The notes: generated by a model from the letters alone, not told the origin. A stretch of 64,000 bases of DNA from Lachnospiraceae bacterium (GCA_017476665.1 JAFUZJ010000050.1:62001-126000); one strand, 5' to 3'; positions 53,538 to 62,809 are shown, numbered from the stretch's first letter. Translations and numbers: made by a program.

Positions 53538-56500
53538 GAATCCCAATGTAAAACGAGTGATGGTGATCGGTTCCGGGCCAATCGTGATCGGACAGGCGGC
53601 TGAGTTTGACTATGCGGGTACGCAGGCTTGCCGATCCCTGAAGGAAGAGGGCGTGGAAGTGATTCTGGTCAATTCTAACCCCGCCACCATTATGACCGAT
53701 AAGGATATTGCGGATAAAGTATACATCGAGCCTCTGACCACAAAGGTTTTGGAGCAGATCATTGAAAAGGAAAAACCGGACAGCATTCTGCCCACCCTGG
53801 GCGGGCAGGCGGGCCTGAATCTGGGCATGGAGTTGGAGGAATCCGGCTTTCTGGCTGCCCACAATGTGAAATTGTTGGGTACCACCGCGGCGACCATCCG
53901 TAACGCAGAGGGGCGTCAGGAATTTAAGGATCTGATGGAACGCATCGGAGAGCCCTGTGCAGCTTCCATGGTGGTAGAGAATGTAAAGGACGGTATTACA
54001 TTCACCAATACCATCGGTTATCCCGTGGTGCTGCGTCCCGCTTATACCTTGGGTGGTTCCGGCGGCGGCATCGCGTACAACCAGATTGAGCTGGAAGAAA
54101 TCCTGGAGAACGGTCTGCGTCTTTCCCGTGTGGGACAGGTGCTGGTAGAGCGCTGTATTGCCGGCTGGAAAGAGATTGAGTATGAGGTCATGCGGGACAG
54201 TGCGGGCAACTGCATTACGGTCTGCAACATGGAGAATATCGATCCGGTAGGAGTGCATACCGGCGACAGTATCGTGGTGGCACCTTCCCAGACTCTGAGT
54301 GACAAAGAGTACCAGATGCTTCGTACTTCCGCGTTGAAGATCATTGATGAACTGCAGATCACCGGCGGGTGTAATGTGCAGTTTGCGCTGCATCCCACCA
54401 GCTTTGAATATTGCGTCATTGAGGTAAATCCCCGTGTGAGCCGATCTTCCGCATTGGCAAGTAAGGCTACCGGTTACCCAATCGCAAAGGTGGCGGCAAA
54501 GATTGCCCTGGGCTATACCCTGGACGAGATCAAGAACGCCATCACCAGGAAAACTTATGCCAGCTTTGAGCCGACGCTGGATTATTGTGTGGTGAAGATT
54601 CCGCGTCTGCCCTTTGATAAATTCATTACGGCCAAGCGTACCCTGACTACCCAGATGAAGGCCACCGGTGAGGTCATGAGTATCTGTGACAATTTCGAGG
54701 GCGCGCTGATGAAGGCGATCCGCTCCCTGGAGCAGCATGTGGATTGCCTGCGCAGCTACGATTTCTCGGCGCTTTCCGCGGAAGATCTGCTGGACAGATT
54801 GAAAGTAGTAGATGATCAGAGGATCTGGGTCATCGCGGAAGCAATCCGCAAGGGCATCCCCCAGGAGCAGATCCATGAGATTACCAAGATCGATCTCTGG
54901 TTTATCGATAAGATCGCAATCCTGGTAGAGATGGAGCAGGCGCTGGAGAGCGAGCCCCTGACTCCGGAACTTTTGAAAGAAGCAAAGCGTATTGAATTTC
55001 CTGACAATGTGATCGCCAGGCTGACCGGCAAAACGGAGGAGGAGATCAAGGAACTGCGCTATGTAAATGGTATCAAGGCAGTCTACAAGATGGTGGATAC
55101 CTGTGCGGCGGAGTTTGCGGCGTCCACTCCTTACTATTATTCCGTGTACGGCGGAGAGTGCGAGGCCCAGGAAACCACCGGGCGGAAGAAGGTACTGGTG
55201 CTGGGGTCCGGTCCTATCCGTATCGGACAGGGTATCGAATTTGACTTCTGCTCCGTGCATGCCACATGGGCGTTTGCCAGAGCGGGCTATGAGACCATTA
55301 TCATCAACAACAACCCGGAGACCGTCAGCACGGACTTCGATATTGCGGATAAATTGTATTTTGAGCCCTTGACCCCGGAGGATGTGGAGTCCATTGTGAA
55401 CATTGAGCATCCCGACGGCGCAGTGGTACAGTTCGGCGGGCAGACCGCCATCAAGCTCACCGAGAGCTTAATGAAGATGGGCGTGCCCATTCTGGGCACA
55501 AAAGCAGAGGATGTGGACGCTGCCGAGGACCGAGAGCTCTTTGATGAAATTCTGGAACAGACCAAGATTCCCCGGGCCGCAGGCGGTACAGTCTACACGG
55601 CCAAGGAAGCCAAAGAGGTTGCCAACAGACTGGGGTATCCCGTGTTGGTGCGCCCCTCCTATGTGCTGGGCGGACAGGGCATGCAGATCGCCATCTCCGA
55701 TAAAGAGATCGAGGAATTCATGGCGATCATCAACCGCATTGCCCAGGATCACCCGATCTTGGTGGATAAATATCTGATGGGCAAGGAAGTGGAAGTGGAC
55801 GCAGTCTGCGACGGCACGGACATTCTGATCCCGGGTATCATGGAGCATATCGAGCGCACCGGCGTGCACTCGGGAGACAGTGTTTCGGTCTATCCGGCTC
55901 ATACCATCGGAAAACTGATCAAGGACAAGATCGCAGATTATACGAAGCGGTTGGCTATGGCACTGCATGTAAAGGGGCTGATCAATATTCAGTTCATTGT
56001 ACAGGGAGAGGATGTGTATGTCATCGAGGTAAATCCCCGTTCCTCCCGTACCGTACCCTATATCAGCAAGGTGACCGGCATCCCTATTGTGGATCTGGCT
56101 ACTCAGGTCATCATCGGCAAGACCATCAAAGAGCTGGGCTATAAGCCCGGGCTGCAGCCGGAGGCGGAATATTATGCCATCAAGATGCCCGTGTTCTCCT
56201 TTGAGAAGATCCGTGGCGCGGAGATCAGTTTAGGACCGGAGATGAAGTCCACCGGCGAGTGCCTGGGCATTGCCAAAGACTTCCACGAGGCGCTTTACAA
56301 AGCTTTCCTGGGAGCCGGTGTGAACCTGCCGAAATACAAACAGATGATCATCACCGTCAAGGATGCGGACAAGGGCGAGGCCATTGAGATCGGACGCCGT
56401 TTCGAGAAGCTGGGCTACACGATCTACGCCACCAGAAGTACGGCGGCTGCCCTGAATGATGCCGGCGTGAAAGCGAGAAAGGTCAACAAGATTTCCCAGG

Positions 56501-56730
56501 AGTCGCCGACGGTCATGGACCTGATCCTGGGACACAAGATCGATCTGGTCATCGATACGCCTACCCAGGGACGCGATAAATCCAGAGACGGGTTCCTCAT
56601 CAGACGGACTGCTATTGAGACCGGTGTGAACTGCATCACGGCTATGGATACCGCCAGAGCTCTGGTGACCAGTCTGGAAAACGCGGAGAATGAGCAGGAT
56701 CTGATGTTGGTGGATGTGGCGGCATTGTAG
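53530..56730 (+). CDS. carB: Carbamoyl-phosphate synthase large subunit
   Basis: The 1066-residue protein has the two ATP-grasp halves (each starting with a GSGPIxIGQ motif), the oligomerisation region and a C-terminal MGS-like allosteric domain. Together with CarA it makes carbamoyl phosphate for arginine and pyrimidine synthesis. With pyrE and pyrF also present but unlinked, the pyrimidine pathway is split over separate units. The two genes are coupled by an eight-base overlap. Confidence 0.97.
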   Translation: MPKNPNVKRVMVIGSGPIVIGQAAEFDYAGTQACRSLKEEGVEVILVNSNPATIMTDKDIADKVYIEPLTTKVLEQIIEKEKPDSILPTLGGQAGLNLGMELEESGFLAAHNVKLLGTTAATIRNAEGRQEFKDLMERIGEPCAASMVVENVKDGITFTNTIGYPVVLRPAYTLGGSGGGIAYNQIELEEILENGLRLSRVGQVLVERCIAGWKEIEYEVMRDSAGNCITVCNMENIDPVGVHTGDSIVVAPSQTLSDKEYQMLRTSALKIIDELQITGGCNVQFALHPTSFEYCVIEVNPRVSRSSALASKATGYPIAKVAAKIALGYTLDEIKNAITRKTYASFEPTLDYCVVKIPRLPFDKFITAKRTLTTQMKATGEVMSICDNFEGALMKAIRSLEQHVDCLRSYDFSALSAEDLLDRLKVVDDQRIWVIAEAIRKGIPQEQIHEITKIDLWFIDKIAILVEMEQALESEPLTPELLKEAKRIEFPDNVIARLTGKTEEEIKELRYVNGIKAVYKMVDTCAAEFAASTPYYYSVYGGECEAQETTGRKKVLVLGSGPIRIGQGIEFDFCSVHATWAFARAGYETIIINNNPETVSTDFDIADKLYFEPLTPEDVESIVNIEHPDGAVVQFGGQTAIKLTESLMKMGVPILGTKAEDVDAAEDRELFDEILEQTKIPRAAGGTVYTAKEAKEVANRLGYPVLVRPSYVLGGQGMQIAISDKEIEEFMAIINRIAQDHPILVDKYLMGKEVEVDAVCDGTDILIPGIMEHIERTGVHSGDSVSVYPAHTIGKLIKDKIADYTKRLAMALHVKGLINIQFIVQGEDVYVIEVNPRSSRTVPYISKVTGIPIVDLATQVIIGKTIKELGYKPGLQPEAEYYAIKMPVFSFEKIRGAEISLGPEMKSTGECLGIAKDFHEALYKAFLGAGVNLPKYKQMIITVKDADKGEAIEIGRRFEKLGYTIYATRSTAAALNDAGVKARKVNKISQESPTVMDLILGHKIDLVIDTPTQGRDKSRDGFLIRRTAIETGVNCITAMDTARALVTSLENAENEQDLMLVDVAAL

Positions 56731-56781
56731 TAAATTTATAAAGATTATGAAATCCCTGTTTGAACTGGAGAAAAACGGCAT

Positions 56782-56817
56782 ATACTATCCATGGAGATAA
56801 TACTATCCATGGAGATA
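56782..56817 (+). repeat. Perfect tandem 18-bp duplication upstream of sodA
   Basis: ATACTATCCATGGAGATA occurs twice in a row (56782-56799 and 56800-56817). Each unit holds a CTATC...GATAG inverted repeat around CCATGG, and the first TATACT could serve as a -10 box. The duplication may double an operator. Confidence 0.7.
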
Positions 56818-56856
56818 GGAAACAGATTCTTTTTCCGGGAAAGCGAGGGATTTGAA

Positions 56857-57558
56857 ATGAACCCTGAGAGTTATCCGTTTGTGGTGCGGCCTCTGCCGTA
56901 TGAGTATGATGCGCTGACACCTGTTTTGGACGAGGAGACCCTACATTTTCATCATGACAGACATTATAAGACTTATGTGGATAATCTGAACAGTATTCTG
57001 GCGGATTATCCGGAATTACAGAAGATGAGTCTGGAACAGCTTTTGACGAAGCTGGAAAAACTGCCGGTGCAGATCCGCACAGCGGTGCGCAACAATGCAG
57101 GCGGAGTGTACAATCACGAGTTGTATTTTGACAGTATGAAGGAGAACTGCGGACAGGAGCCTTCGGGGGCATTGGCGGAGGCGTTGGAGCGGGATTTCGG
57201 CACCTATCAGAACTGGCGTGCCCTGATGCATCAGGCTGCAGTGAGCCAGTTTGGTTCCGGCTGGGCGTGGCTTGTGGCGGATGAAGAAGGGAAACTGATC
57301 ATTCTGCAGACGGCAAATCAGGATGTGCCGGATCTGATGCTTTACAGGCCGCTGTTTCTGGTGGATGTGTGGGAGCATGCGTATTACCTGCAGTATCAGA
57401 ATCGTCGTACGGATTATGTGGAAGGGTGGTTCAGTCTGATCCACTGGCGCAAGGCGGACAGACGTTATGAGGAAGCACTGCACAGGACGGACAAAGGATG
57501 GAAATATGAACCAGGTAAATTATCAGAAGGAACTGGAAAAAATATTACAGCAGACTGA
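56857..57558 (+). CDS. sodA: Superoxide dismutase (Fe/Mn type)
   Basis: The 233-residue enzyme has the Fe/Mn SOD signature: LHFHHDRHYKTYVDNLN, GSGWAWLV and the metal-binding DVWEHAYYLQYQN. It removes superoxide in the cytoplasm and suits an anaerobe exposed to oxygen. The ATG at 56857 follows GCGAGGGA. An ORF open from 56791 crosses the tandem duplication and is not preferred. Whether the metal is Fe or Mn cannot be told from sequence. Its last 53 bases overlap the start of queH. Confidence 0.9.
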   Translation: MNPESYPFVVRPLPYEYDALTPVLDEETLHFHHDRHYKTYVDNLNSILADYPELQKMSLEQLLTKLEKLPVQIRTAVRNNAGGVYNHELYFDSMKENCGQEPSGALAEALERDFGTYQNWRALMHQAAVSQFGSGWAWLVADEEGKLIILQTANQDVPDLMLYRPLFLVDVWEHAYYLQYQNRRTDYVEGWFSLIHWRKADRRYEEALHRTDKGWKYEPGKLSEGTGKNITAD

Positions 57559-58177
57559 GAAGCGCAAGGCGGAGGGAGAAAGACCCCTGCGCCTTTTTCT
57601 TCATAGTTGCTGTGCACCCTGCAGCAGCTATTGTCTGGAATATCTGTGTCCGCACTTTGAAATCATGGTGTTTTACTTCAATCCCAATATCTCTGCGGAG
57701 CCGGAGTACCGGCATCGGGTTGAGGAACAGAAGCGCCTGATCGCAGCTTACAATGCGGAGCAGAAGGGCTATCCCATTCGGATCGTAGAGGGGGACTATG
57801 AACCGTCCCGATTTTTTGAGATTGCAAAAGGCTATGAGGATTGTAGAGAAGGCGGCGAGAGGTGTTTTAGATGTTTTGATCTGCGGCTGCGGGAGACGGC
57901 GATACGGGCTGGGGAAGGCGGATTTGATTACTTTGCCACCACGCTGACCATCAGTCCGCTGAAAAACGCACAGAAGATCAATGAGATCGGACAGGCACTC
58001 AGTGCAGAATATGGCATTGCCTGGCTGCCGTCGGATTTTAAAAAGAAAAACGGCTATAAGCGATCGGTGGAGTTGTCGGCGGAATACGGGCTCTACCGAC
58101 AGGATTATTGCGGCTGCGCGTTCTCCAAGGCGGAACGGGAGCGTGAGAAGCAGACAATGCAAGATAAACAGGAATGA
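57506..58177 (+). CDS. queH: Epoxyqueuosine reductase QueH
   Basis: The 223-residue protein has the QueH (formerly DUF208) cysteine set: HSCCAPC (Cys 35, 36, 39), GERCFRCFDLRL and YCGC. It performs the last step of queuosine synthesis, reducing epoxyqueuosine in tRNA with an iron-sulfur cluster. It replaces the unrelated QueG. The ATG at 57506 is chosen because AAGGA lies near it; the gene starts inside the sodA coding region in a different frame. Confidence 0.9.
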   Translation: MNQVNYQKELEKILQQTEKRKAEGERPLRLFLHSCCAPCSSYCLEYLCPHFEIMVFYFNPNISAEPEYRHRVEEQKRLIAAYNAEQKGYPIRIVEGDYEPSRFFEIAKGYEDCREGGERCFRCFDLRLRETAIRAGEGGFDYFATTLTISPLKNAQKINEIGQALSAEYGIAWLPSDFKKKNGYKRSVELSAEYGLYRQDYCGCAFSKAEREREKQTMQDKQE

Positions 58178-58212
58178 CAGAGGAACAAAAAGACAGAAAA
58201 AGAAACAGAATG

Positions 58213-58241
58213 TTGCATAATATTTCCACTTCTGATAGAAT
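58213..58241 (+). promoter_or_regulatory. Promoter for the CmpX-like gene
   Basis: TTGCAT (58213-58218) and TAGAAT (58236-58241) are separated by 17 bases. Confidence 0.65.
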
Positions 58242-58291
58242 AAAGAGGAAGTTTTTTACAAACTATATATTCCAAAGATGGAGGTGTAAGT

Positions 58292-59461
58292 ATGGATTTT
58301 TCAAAAATTTTGACTTCGTTGATCAATGGAGTCGGGAACGTTGTGTGGGCAGCTGTACTGCTTGTACTGGCTTTTGTAGTCAGCAGTATTGTGAAAGGCC
58401 TGATCGTCGGACTGTTGAATAAGACGAAGCTCAAGAACTATGAGGAATCAAACGGAATGATCACATACGTCGGTAAGATTACTTACCTGTTTGTGTTCCT
58501 CCTGTTTATTCCGGGCATCTTCACAACCCTTGGGGTTGGTACCATTGCAAACCCGATCAGTTCATTCCTGAATGTGGTTTGGGGTTATCTGCCCAATATC
58601 GTGGCAGCAGTTGTGATCCTGATCGCAGGTACTATGATCGCGAAACTTGTGCGCGAGTTGTTGGTTCCTCTTTTCCGGAAGCTCCGTGTGGACGAGCTGC
58701 AGCAGAAGGCAGGTATTGAGGTAAAGGAAGATGGAAAATTTTCCACCACGCTTGCTTATGTGGTTTATGTGCTGATCATCATTCCTGTGATCGTGGCTGC
58801 TCTGCAGGCGCTCAGAATCTCCGTGATCACACAGCCGGCAGTTGCTATGCTGGACAAAGTACTGGCATTTTTGCCTGACATCGTTGTGGCGATTGTCCTG
58901 ATCCTGGTTGGTACCCGTGTTGCGAAATTCGCGGGACAGCTGGTTCGTAAGCTGATCGCTTCCAGCGGTGTGGATGCGCAGATCAGAAAGCTGATCGGCG
59001 ACAAGGTACCGAAATTTGTATTCTCTGATACCGTCGGTCTGATCGTTCGGATCGTGCTGGATGTGTTCTTTGTAGTAGAGGGTATCCGCGTATTGCGTCT
59101 GGATGTGCTCACCAATATCGGCGCTACCATGATCGCATATCTGCCCAATGTGCTGGCGTCTGTGCTGATCCTGATCGGCGCATTCCTGCTTGCGGCAGCT
59201 GCTGAAAAGGGTATGGAGAAGAACGGTCTGAAGGATTACGCAGTGATCACCCGTATCGCGATTCTGGTGGTAGCAGGCTTCATGGTTCTCAACCAGCTGG
59301 GCATTGCAAGCACCATCGTGAACTACGCATTCATCATTATTCTCACAGCAATCGGCGTTGCTTTTGCAATCAGCTTTGGCGTGGGCGGCAGAAGCTTTGC
59401 AGCACGCATGTTGGACAAGCTCGGCGATAAGATCGAGGAGAAGGATAAAGAAGACAAGTAA
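58292..59461 (+). CDS. CmpX-like mechanosensitive-channel-type membrane protein
   Basis: The 389-residue protein has repeated hydrophobic units, near residues 18-40, 60-80, 95-118, 148-170, 190-210, 250-270, 290-312 and 328-370, that resemble the conserved TM-helix repeats of the CmpX subgroup. The repeats LPNIVAAVVILIAGTMIAKLVREL, LPDIVVAIVLILVGTRVAKFAGQL and LPNVLASVLILIGAFLLAA show internal triplication. The end (ISFGVGGRSFAARMLD) is typical. It may be a channel or a membrane-stress sensor. GGAGGTG precedes the ATG by six bases and a strong terminator follows. Confidence 0.82.
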   Translation: MDFSKILTSLINGVGNVVWAAVLLVLAFVVSSIVKGLIVGLLNKTKLKNYEESNGMITYVGKITYLFVFLLFIPGIFTTLGVGTIANPISSFLNVVWGYLPNIVAAVVILIAGTMIAKLVRELLVPLFRKLRVDELQQKAGIEVKEDGKFSTTLAYVVYVLIIIPVIVAALQALRISVITQPAVAMLDKVLAFLPDIVVAIVLILVGTRVAKFAGQLVRKLIASSGVDAQIRKLIGDKVPKFVFSDTVGLIVRIVLDVFFVVEGIRVLRLDVLTNIGATMIAYLPNVLASVLILIGAFLLAAAAEKGMEKNGLKDYAVITRIAILVVAGFMVLNQLGIASTIVNYAFIIILTAIGVAFAISFGVGGRSFAARMLDKLGDKIEEKDKEDK

Positions 59462-59504
59462 AGGTTTGATCCTGACTTTTGAAAGAAATCGGAAAAATCT
59501 TTGG

Positions 59505-59540
59505 AAAGGGCTGTGCACTTATGTGGCATAGCCCTTTTTT
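59505..59540 (+). terminator. Terminator after the CmpX-like gene
   Basis: AAAGGGCTGTGC pairs with GCATAGCCCTTT over 12 bp (one G-T pair), followed by a T run. Confidence 0.9.
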
Positions 59541-59572
59541 CGCGTAAAAATACTTTTTCGATGAAAATAAGT

Positions 59573-59597
59573 GCAACCTTTTTGGCATCGGAATCGT
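59573..59597 (+). promoter_or_regulatory. ECF-type promoter for the second sigma gene
   Basis: AAC (59575-59577) and CGT (59595-59597) are separated by 17 bases, the core pattern of ECF promoters. Its position just upstream suggests the sigma factor activates its own gene. Confidence 0.5.
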
Positions 59598-59605
59598 ATC
59601 ATAAG

Positions 59606-59619
59606 TGAAGGTACCTTCA
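59606..59619. promoter_or_regulatory. 14-bp palindrome near the ECF transcription start
   Basis: TGAAGGTACCTTCA is a perfect palindrome about ten bases after the CGT box and 21 bases before the ATG. It could bind a repressor. Confidence 0.45.
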
Positions 59620-59639
59620 GAGACGGAAAGGAGTATTTC

Positions 59640-60122
59640 ATGAAACTGTCAGTTGACACTGCATTTTCAAAATATGGAGACCGGGTCTTTGCCGCTGCGT
59701 TCAGCGTATGCAGGAACCAGGCGGATGCGGATGATGTGGTGCAGGAAACATTTATCAAGTACTATAAGCTGGATCAGGAATATGAGAGCGAAATCCATCT
59801 CAAGGCGTGGCTCTTGCGGGTGGCGATCAACAGGGCCAGAGATATAATATCTTCTTCCTGGCACAGGAAACAGGTGGAATGGCAGGAATATATGAATGAC
59901 CTGACATTTGAGGAACCTGAAGATAGCAGGTTGTTTGAGTCGGTCATGCAGCTTCCGGATAAATACCGGGTCGTGATCCATTTATTCTACTATGAGGGAT
60001 ACACCATTGGCGAGATTGCACGTATTCTGAAGTGCAGGGAGGGAACGGTGAAGAGCCAGCTGAGCAGAGGAAGAAAACTCCTGAAAAATATGCTTATGGA
60101 GGAATGGGACGATGACGAATAA
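59640..60122 (+). CDS. ECF-type RNA polymerase sigma factor (second)
   Basis: The 160-residue protein has sigma region 2 (FAAAFSVCRNQADADDVVQETFIKYY) and region 4 (FYYEGYTIGEIARILKCREGTVKSQLSRGRKLL). It is distinct in sequence from the ECF factor at 18544. The ATG at 59640 follows AAAGGA by seven bases; the ORF remains open further upstream but without a site. It overlaps the next gene by 11 bases. Confidence 0.92.
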   Translation: MKLSVDTAFSKYGDRVFAAAFSVCRNQADADDVVQETFIKYYKLDQEYESEIHLKAWLLRVAINRARDIISSSWHRKQVEWQEYMNDLTFEEPEDSRLFESVMQLPDKYRVVIHLFYYEGYTIGEIARILKCREGTVKSQLSRGRKLLKNMLMEEWDDDE

Positions 60123-60762
60123 GACGACGAATAAGACCATAAATAAAGAGAGATATCAGAGAACTTTTTCAGCGCTCCATACCTCCTGCGGAATGGAGGA
60201 GATCATGATGGAAGCGTCGGAAAGAATGGAAACAAGTGAATCAATGAAAGCAAAGGGTAAAAAGGAGAAAGCTTACATTCCCAAATGGGTTGCTGCATGT
60301 GTGGCACTGGGGTTGGTATTCGTATCGTCAACGGTTGTCTATGCCGCTGATATAGGAGGAATCCAGCGTAATATCCAAATCTGGCTTCATGGGGATCTGA
60401 CGGATGCAGTTCTTGATATTCAGAACGGACAGTATACGCTCACTTACGAGGATGAAGACGGCAACCGGCAGGAGCGTGGCGGAGGCGGTATCGCCTTTGG
60501 ACCGGATGGGAAAGAGCGCGAGCTCACGGAGGCGGAAATTATGGAACACCTGGACGAACCGGAAGTGAGGCATAAGGAGGATGGTACGGTCTGGGTATAT
60601 TACCACAGCCAGAAGTTGGAAATAACAGATAAATTCGATGAAGACGGCATCTGCTATGTTCATCTGAAGGACGGGAAGGACAATTGGTATATGACGATAA
60701 AGTACCATGACGGTGTCGCCATGAGCCCGCATGGGTATATTGATCCGGAAACATTTGATTAG
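60112..60762 (+). CDS. Probable anti-sigma factor with one membrane segment
   Basis: The 216-residue product has a charged cytoplasmic N terminus of about 60 residues, one membrane segment (about 62-82, ending VVYAADIGG) and an outer domain of about 130 residues with acidic, beta-rich sequence (YEDEDGNRQE, WVYYHSQKLEITDKFDEDG). It begins inside the ECF gene. Context makes it the likely regulator of that sigma factor, but no known anti-sigma motif is seen. Confidence 0.68.
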   Translation: MTNKTTNKTINKERYQRTFSALHTSCGMEEIMMEASERMETSESMKAKGKKEKAYIPKWVAACVALGLVFVSSTVVYAADIGGIQRNIQIWLHGDLTDAVLDIQNGQYTLTYEDEDGNRQERGGGGIAFGPDGKERELTEAEIMEHLDEPEVRHKEDGTVWVYYHSQKLEITDKFDEDGICYVHLKDGKDNWYMTIKYHDGVAMSPHGYIDPETFD

Positions 60763-60770
60763 CAGGTGGG

Positions 60771-60808
60771 ACGGGGATTGCTGCATTTGGTGGCAATTCC
60801 CGTTTATA
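60771..60808 (+). terminator. Terminator after the second ECF pair
   Basis: ACGGGGATTGC pairs with GCAATTCCCGT over 11 bp (one G-T pair) and is followed by TTTATATT. Confidence 0.75.
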
Positions 60809-60862
60809 TTTAGGTATTCATGATGATCTGTTTTAGTGTTAGCTTAGGACTGGGACGTAGTA

Positions 60863-60891
60863 TTGACATCTGCGTTAACAAGATGTATAAT
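60863..60891 (+). promoter_or_regulatory. Consensus promoter with BlaI-like operator
   Basis: TTGACA (60863-60868) and TATAAT (60886-60891) are 17 bases apart, a perfect match. ACATCT (60866-60871) and AGATGT (60881-60886) form a dyad spanning the spacer, suitable for a dimeric BlaI-type repressor. Confidence 0.8.
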
Positions 60892-60924
60892 ATTATCACA
60901 TCGAACAATATACAGGAGAAAATC

Positions 60925-62331
60925 ATGTCGGAGCTATTTTGGGGACTGCCGGAGGGACTACTGGAGGCATCTTTAACAGGAGGCGCGGCAATTGTCCTCT
61001 TTCTGCTGATCCGCTTCTTTCTGGGAAAACGCTATCAGAAAAAATACAGAGTGTTCGTATGGGTGTTGATTGCCGTCAGGCTGCTTCTGCCCTTTCACAT
61101 CAAGTTATGGGACGGATACCGGACAGTGACGGTACCGGTTCATGTGTTGGAAGAATCGGATGGAGCTGAGGTAATAGAAGTACATGAGCAGGTTTTTACC
61201 AAGATGGTAGAGATTATCTCGAAAGAGCGACTGTTTACCACGGAGCAGCTGATCCAACTGGTGTGGCTTACAGGTGCGTGCTTGGTTTTGATGTATTTTC
61301 TGCTGGTGAACTATATGGGATATCGGAAACTTCACAGGAACAGTGACAGGTGTACCGATGAGACAATTCTCAACATGGTGGAGACGGTTGTCGTAGAGTA
61401 TGGTTTAAAGAGAGCGGTTTCCGTATACCGCTTAAAGAGTGCGGGAGTCAGTCCCTGCTCTGCGGGGGTGTTCCGCCAGTGTATTTTCCTGCCGGGCAGA
61501 GTGTGCAGTGAGCGGGAATTGCAGTATATTATCCGGCATGAGTTGACGCATTGCAGAAATCATGATGTGGCCGTCAAGGCCCTGATGTTGATGGTCAATG
61601 CGATCCATTGGTTCAATCCGTTAGTCTGGTTGATGTTCACCTGCCTGGATCAGGACATGGAATTGGCATGTGACGAGGCGGTACTGGCGGATGCCACGAA
61701 AGAGCAGCGGAAGGAATATTGTGAACTGATCCTGTCCTATATTAGTGGCGATGGCGGACCCACGATTACCACAGGCTATGCGCAAGGCACCCGATTTTTG
61801 AAACAGAGGTTTGCGCACATTTACGATATGACCCGAAAGAAATCGGGCAGGACGGTGATCGCGAGTGTTTTGGTATTGCTGCTTCTTTGCAGCGGCGCAG
61901 TCAAATTGCAGGCTGAGGATGAGGCGGTGGCGCTTCCGTCCTATCATATGCTGGAGTATGAACCCAGGAAAGAGGCAGATCGGAAGGTGATCGAGTTTAC
62001 TTATATACCGAAGGGATATGATTTTGTGAAAGAGACAGGCGGGGATTTTAGCGGTACCGTAAAATATGAGAACGAAGGGGAAGGTTACATTAGTCTTTAT
62101 TGGATCTTGACAAAAGGTAAGGACTATATGGATGGGGAACATCATAAGCCGATACCCATAAAGATAAATGGTATGGATGGGATCTTTTGGGAAGCGATGG
62201 ATGAAGATTTCGCCAATATTATATATTGCTACATGGATGAAGGGTATTTTACGTTGAGTTCGAACTTGGATCAAGAGGAATTGATGAAGGTGGCAGAGGG
62301 TGTAGAATTTACGTTTGAGAATGATAGGTAA
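60925..62331 (+). CDS. BlaR1-like M56 membrane metallopeptidase
   Basis: The 468-residue protein has about four membrane segments, with the zinc site HELTH (His 205 and 209) and a downstream ELACDEAVL motif (Glu at about 246), typical of the BlaR1/MecR1 M56 peptidase half. The C-terminal extracellular part (about 355-468) is not a penicillin-binding domain; it looks like a DUF4367-type domain (YIPKGYDF). The signal is therefore probably not a beta-lactam. AGGAG precedes the ATG at 60925. The BlaI-like repressor gene follows after 60 bases. Confidence 0.85.
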   Translation: MSELFWGLPEGLLEASLTGGAAIVLFLLIRFFLGKRYQKKYRVFVWVLIAVRLLLPFHIKLWDGYRTVTVPVHVLEESDGAEVIEVHEQVFTKMVEIISKERLFTTEQLIQLVWLTGACLVLMYFLLVNYMGYRKLHRNSDRCTDETILNMVETVVVEYGLKRAVSVYRLKSAGVSPCSAGVFRQCIFLPGRVCSERELQYIIRHELTHCRNHDVAVKALMLMVNAIHWFNPLVWLMFTCLDQDMELACDEAVLADATKEQRKEYCELILSYISGDGGPTITTGYAQGTRFLKQRFAHIYDMTRKKSGRTVIASVLVLLLLCSGAVKLQAEDEAVALPSYHMLEYEPRKEADRKVIEFTYIPKGYDFVKETGGDFSGTVKYENEGEGYISLYWILTKGKDYMDGEHHKPIPIKINGMDGIFWEAMDEDFANIIYCYMDEGYFTLSSNLDQEELMKVAEGVEFTFENDR

Positions 62332-62391
62332 TTGTAAAGGAAAGTTTCACAATTGTCTCATTGCAAATGAGCGAGAAGGGGGATACGGACA

Positions 62392-62766
62392 ATGAAGAAA
62401 TTATCGGATGCAGAATTTGAGATTATGAAAGTCCTGTGGAGGCACAGCGCGCCGATGACCTCCAATCAGATTTTAGGCGAGATAGAGGGGCACAACTGGA
62501 AGCTGGCGAGCCTGATGACGGTTCTCGCCCGCATGGCGGACAAGGGAGCCGTATTCTGTGACCGCAGCACCCGCACCAACCTGTATTCAGCGCTGGTTTC
62601 TGAGGAACAGTATAAGATTAAAGAGAGCGAGAGCCTTCTGGAAAAACTCTATGACAAGTCTCCGAAGAACCTGATCGCCTGTCTGTATCAGGGCAAAAAG
62701 CTGTCGGATGAGAGTGTGCAGGAACTGCGGGCATATCTGGATTCTCTGGAGGGCGGCGGAAAATAA
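62392..62766 (+). CDS. BlaI/MecI-family repressor
   Basis: The 124-residue protein has the BlaI winged helix-turn-helix (LSDAEFEIMKVLWRHSAPMTSNQIL, LMTVLARMADKGAVFCDRS) and a short C-terminal dimer region. It should repress the promoter at 60863-60891 until cleaved or released through the M56 partner. The order sensor-then-repressor is like that of some blaR1-blaI pairs. GAAGGGGG precedes the ATG. Confidence 0.92.
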   Translation: MKKLSDAEFEIMKVLWRHSAPMTSNQILGEIEGHNWKLASLMTVLARMADKGAVFCDRSTRTNLYSALVSEEQYKIKESESLLEKLYDKSPKNLIACLYQGKKLSDESVQELRAYLDSLEGGGK

Positions 62767-62809
62767 CAGAAGCTTTGTGGGGGCTTGCGGCGGGATGGAG
62801 TTTACTTAT

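Noticed and set aside
53500..55410. Long minus-strand ORF of 636 codons opposite carB
   Set aside because: It is an antisense shadow of the highly conserved carB frame, with His/Arg-rich nonsense sequence and no start site.
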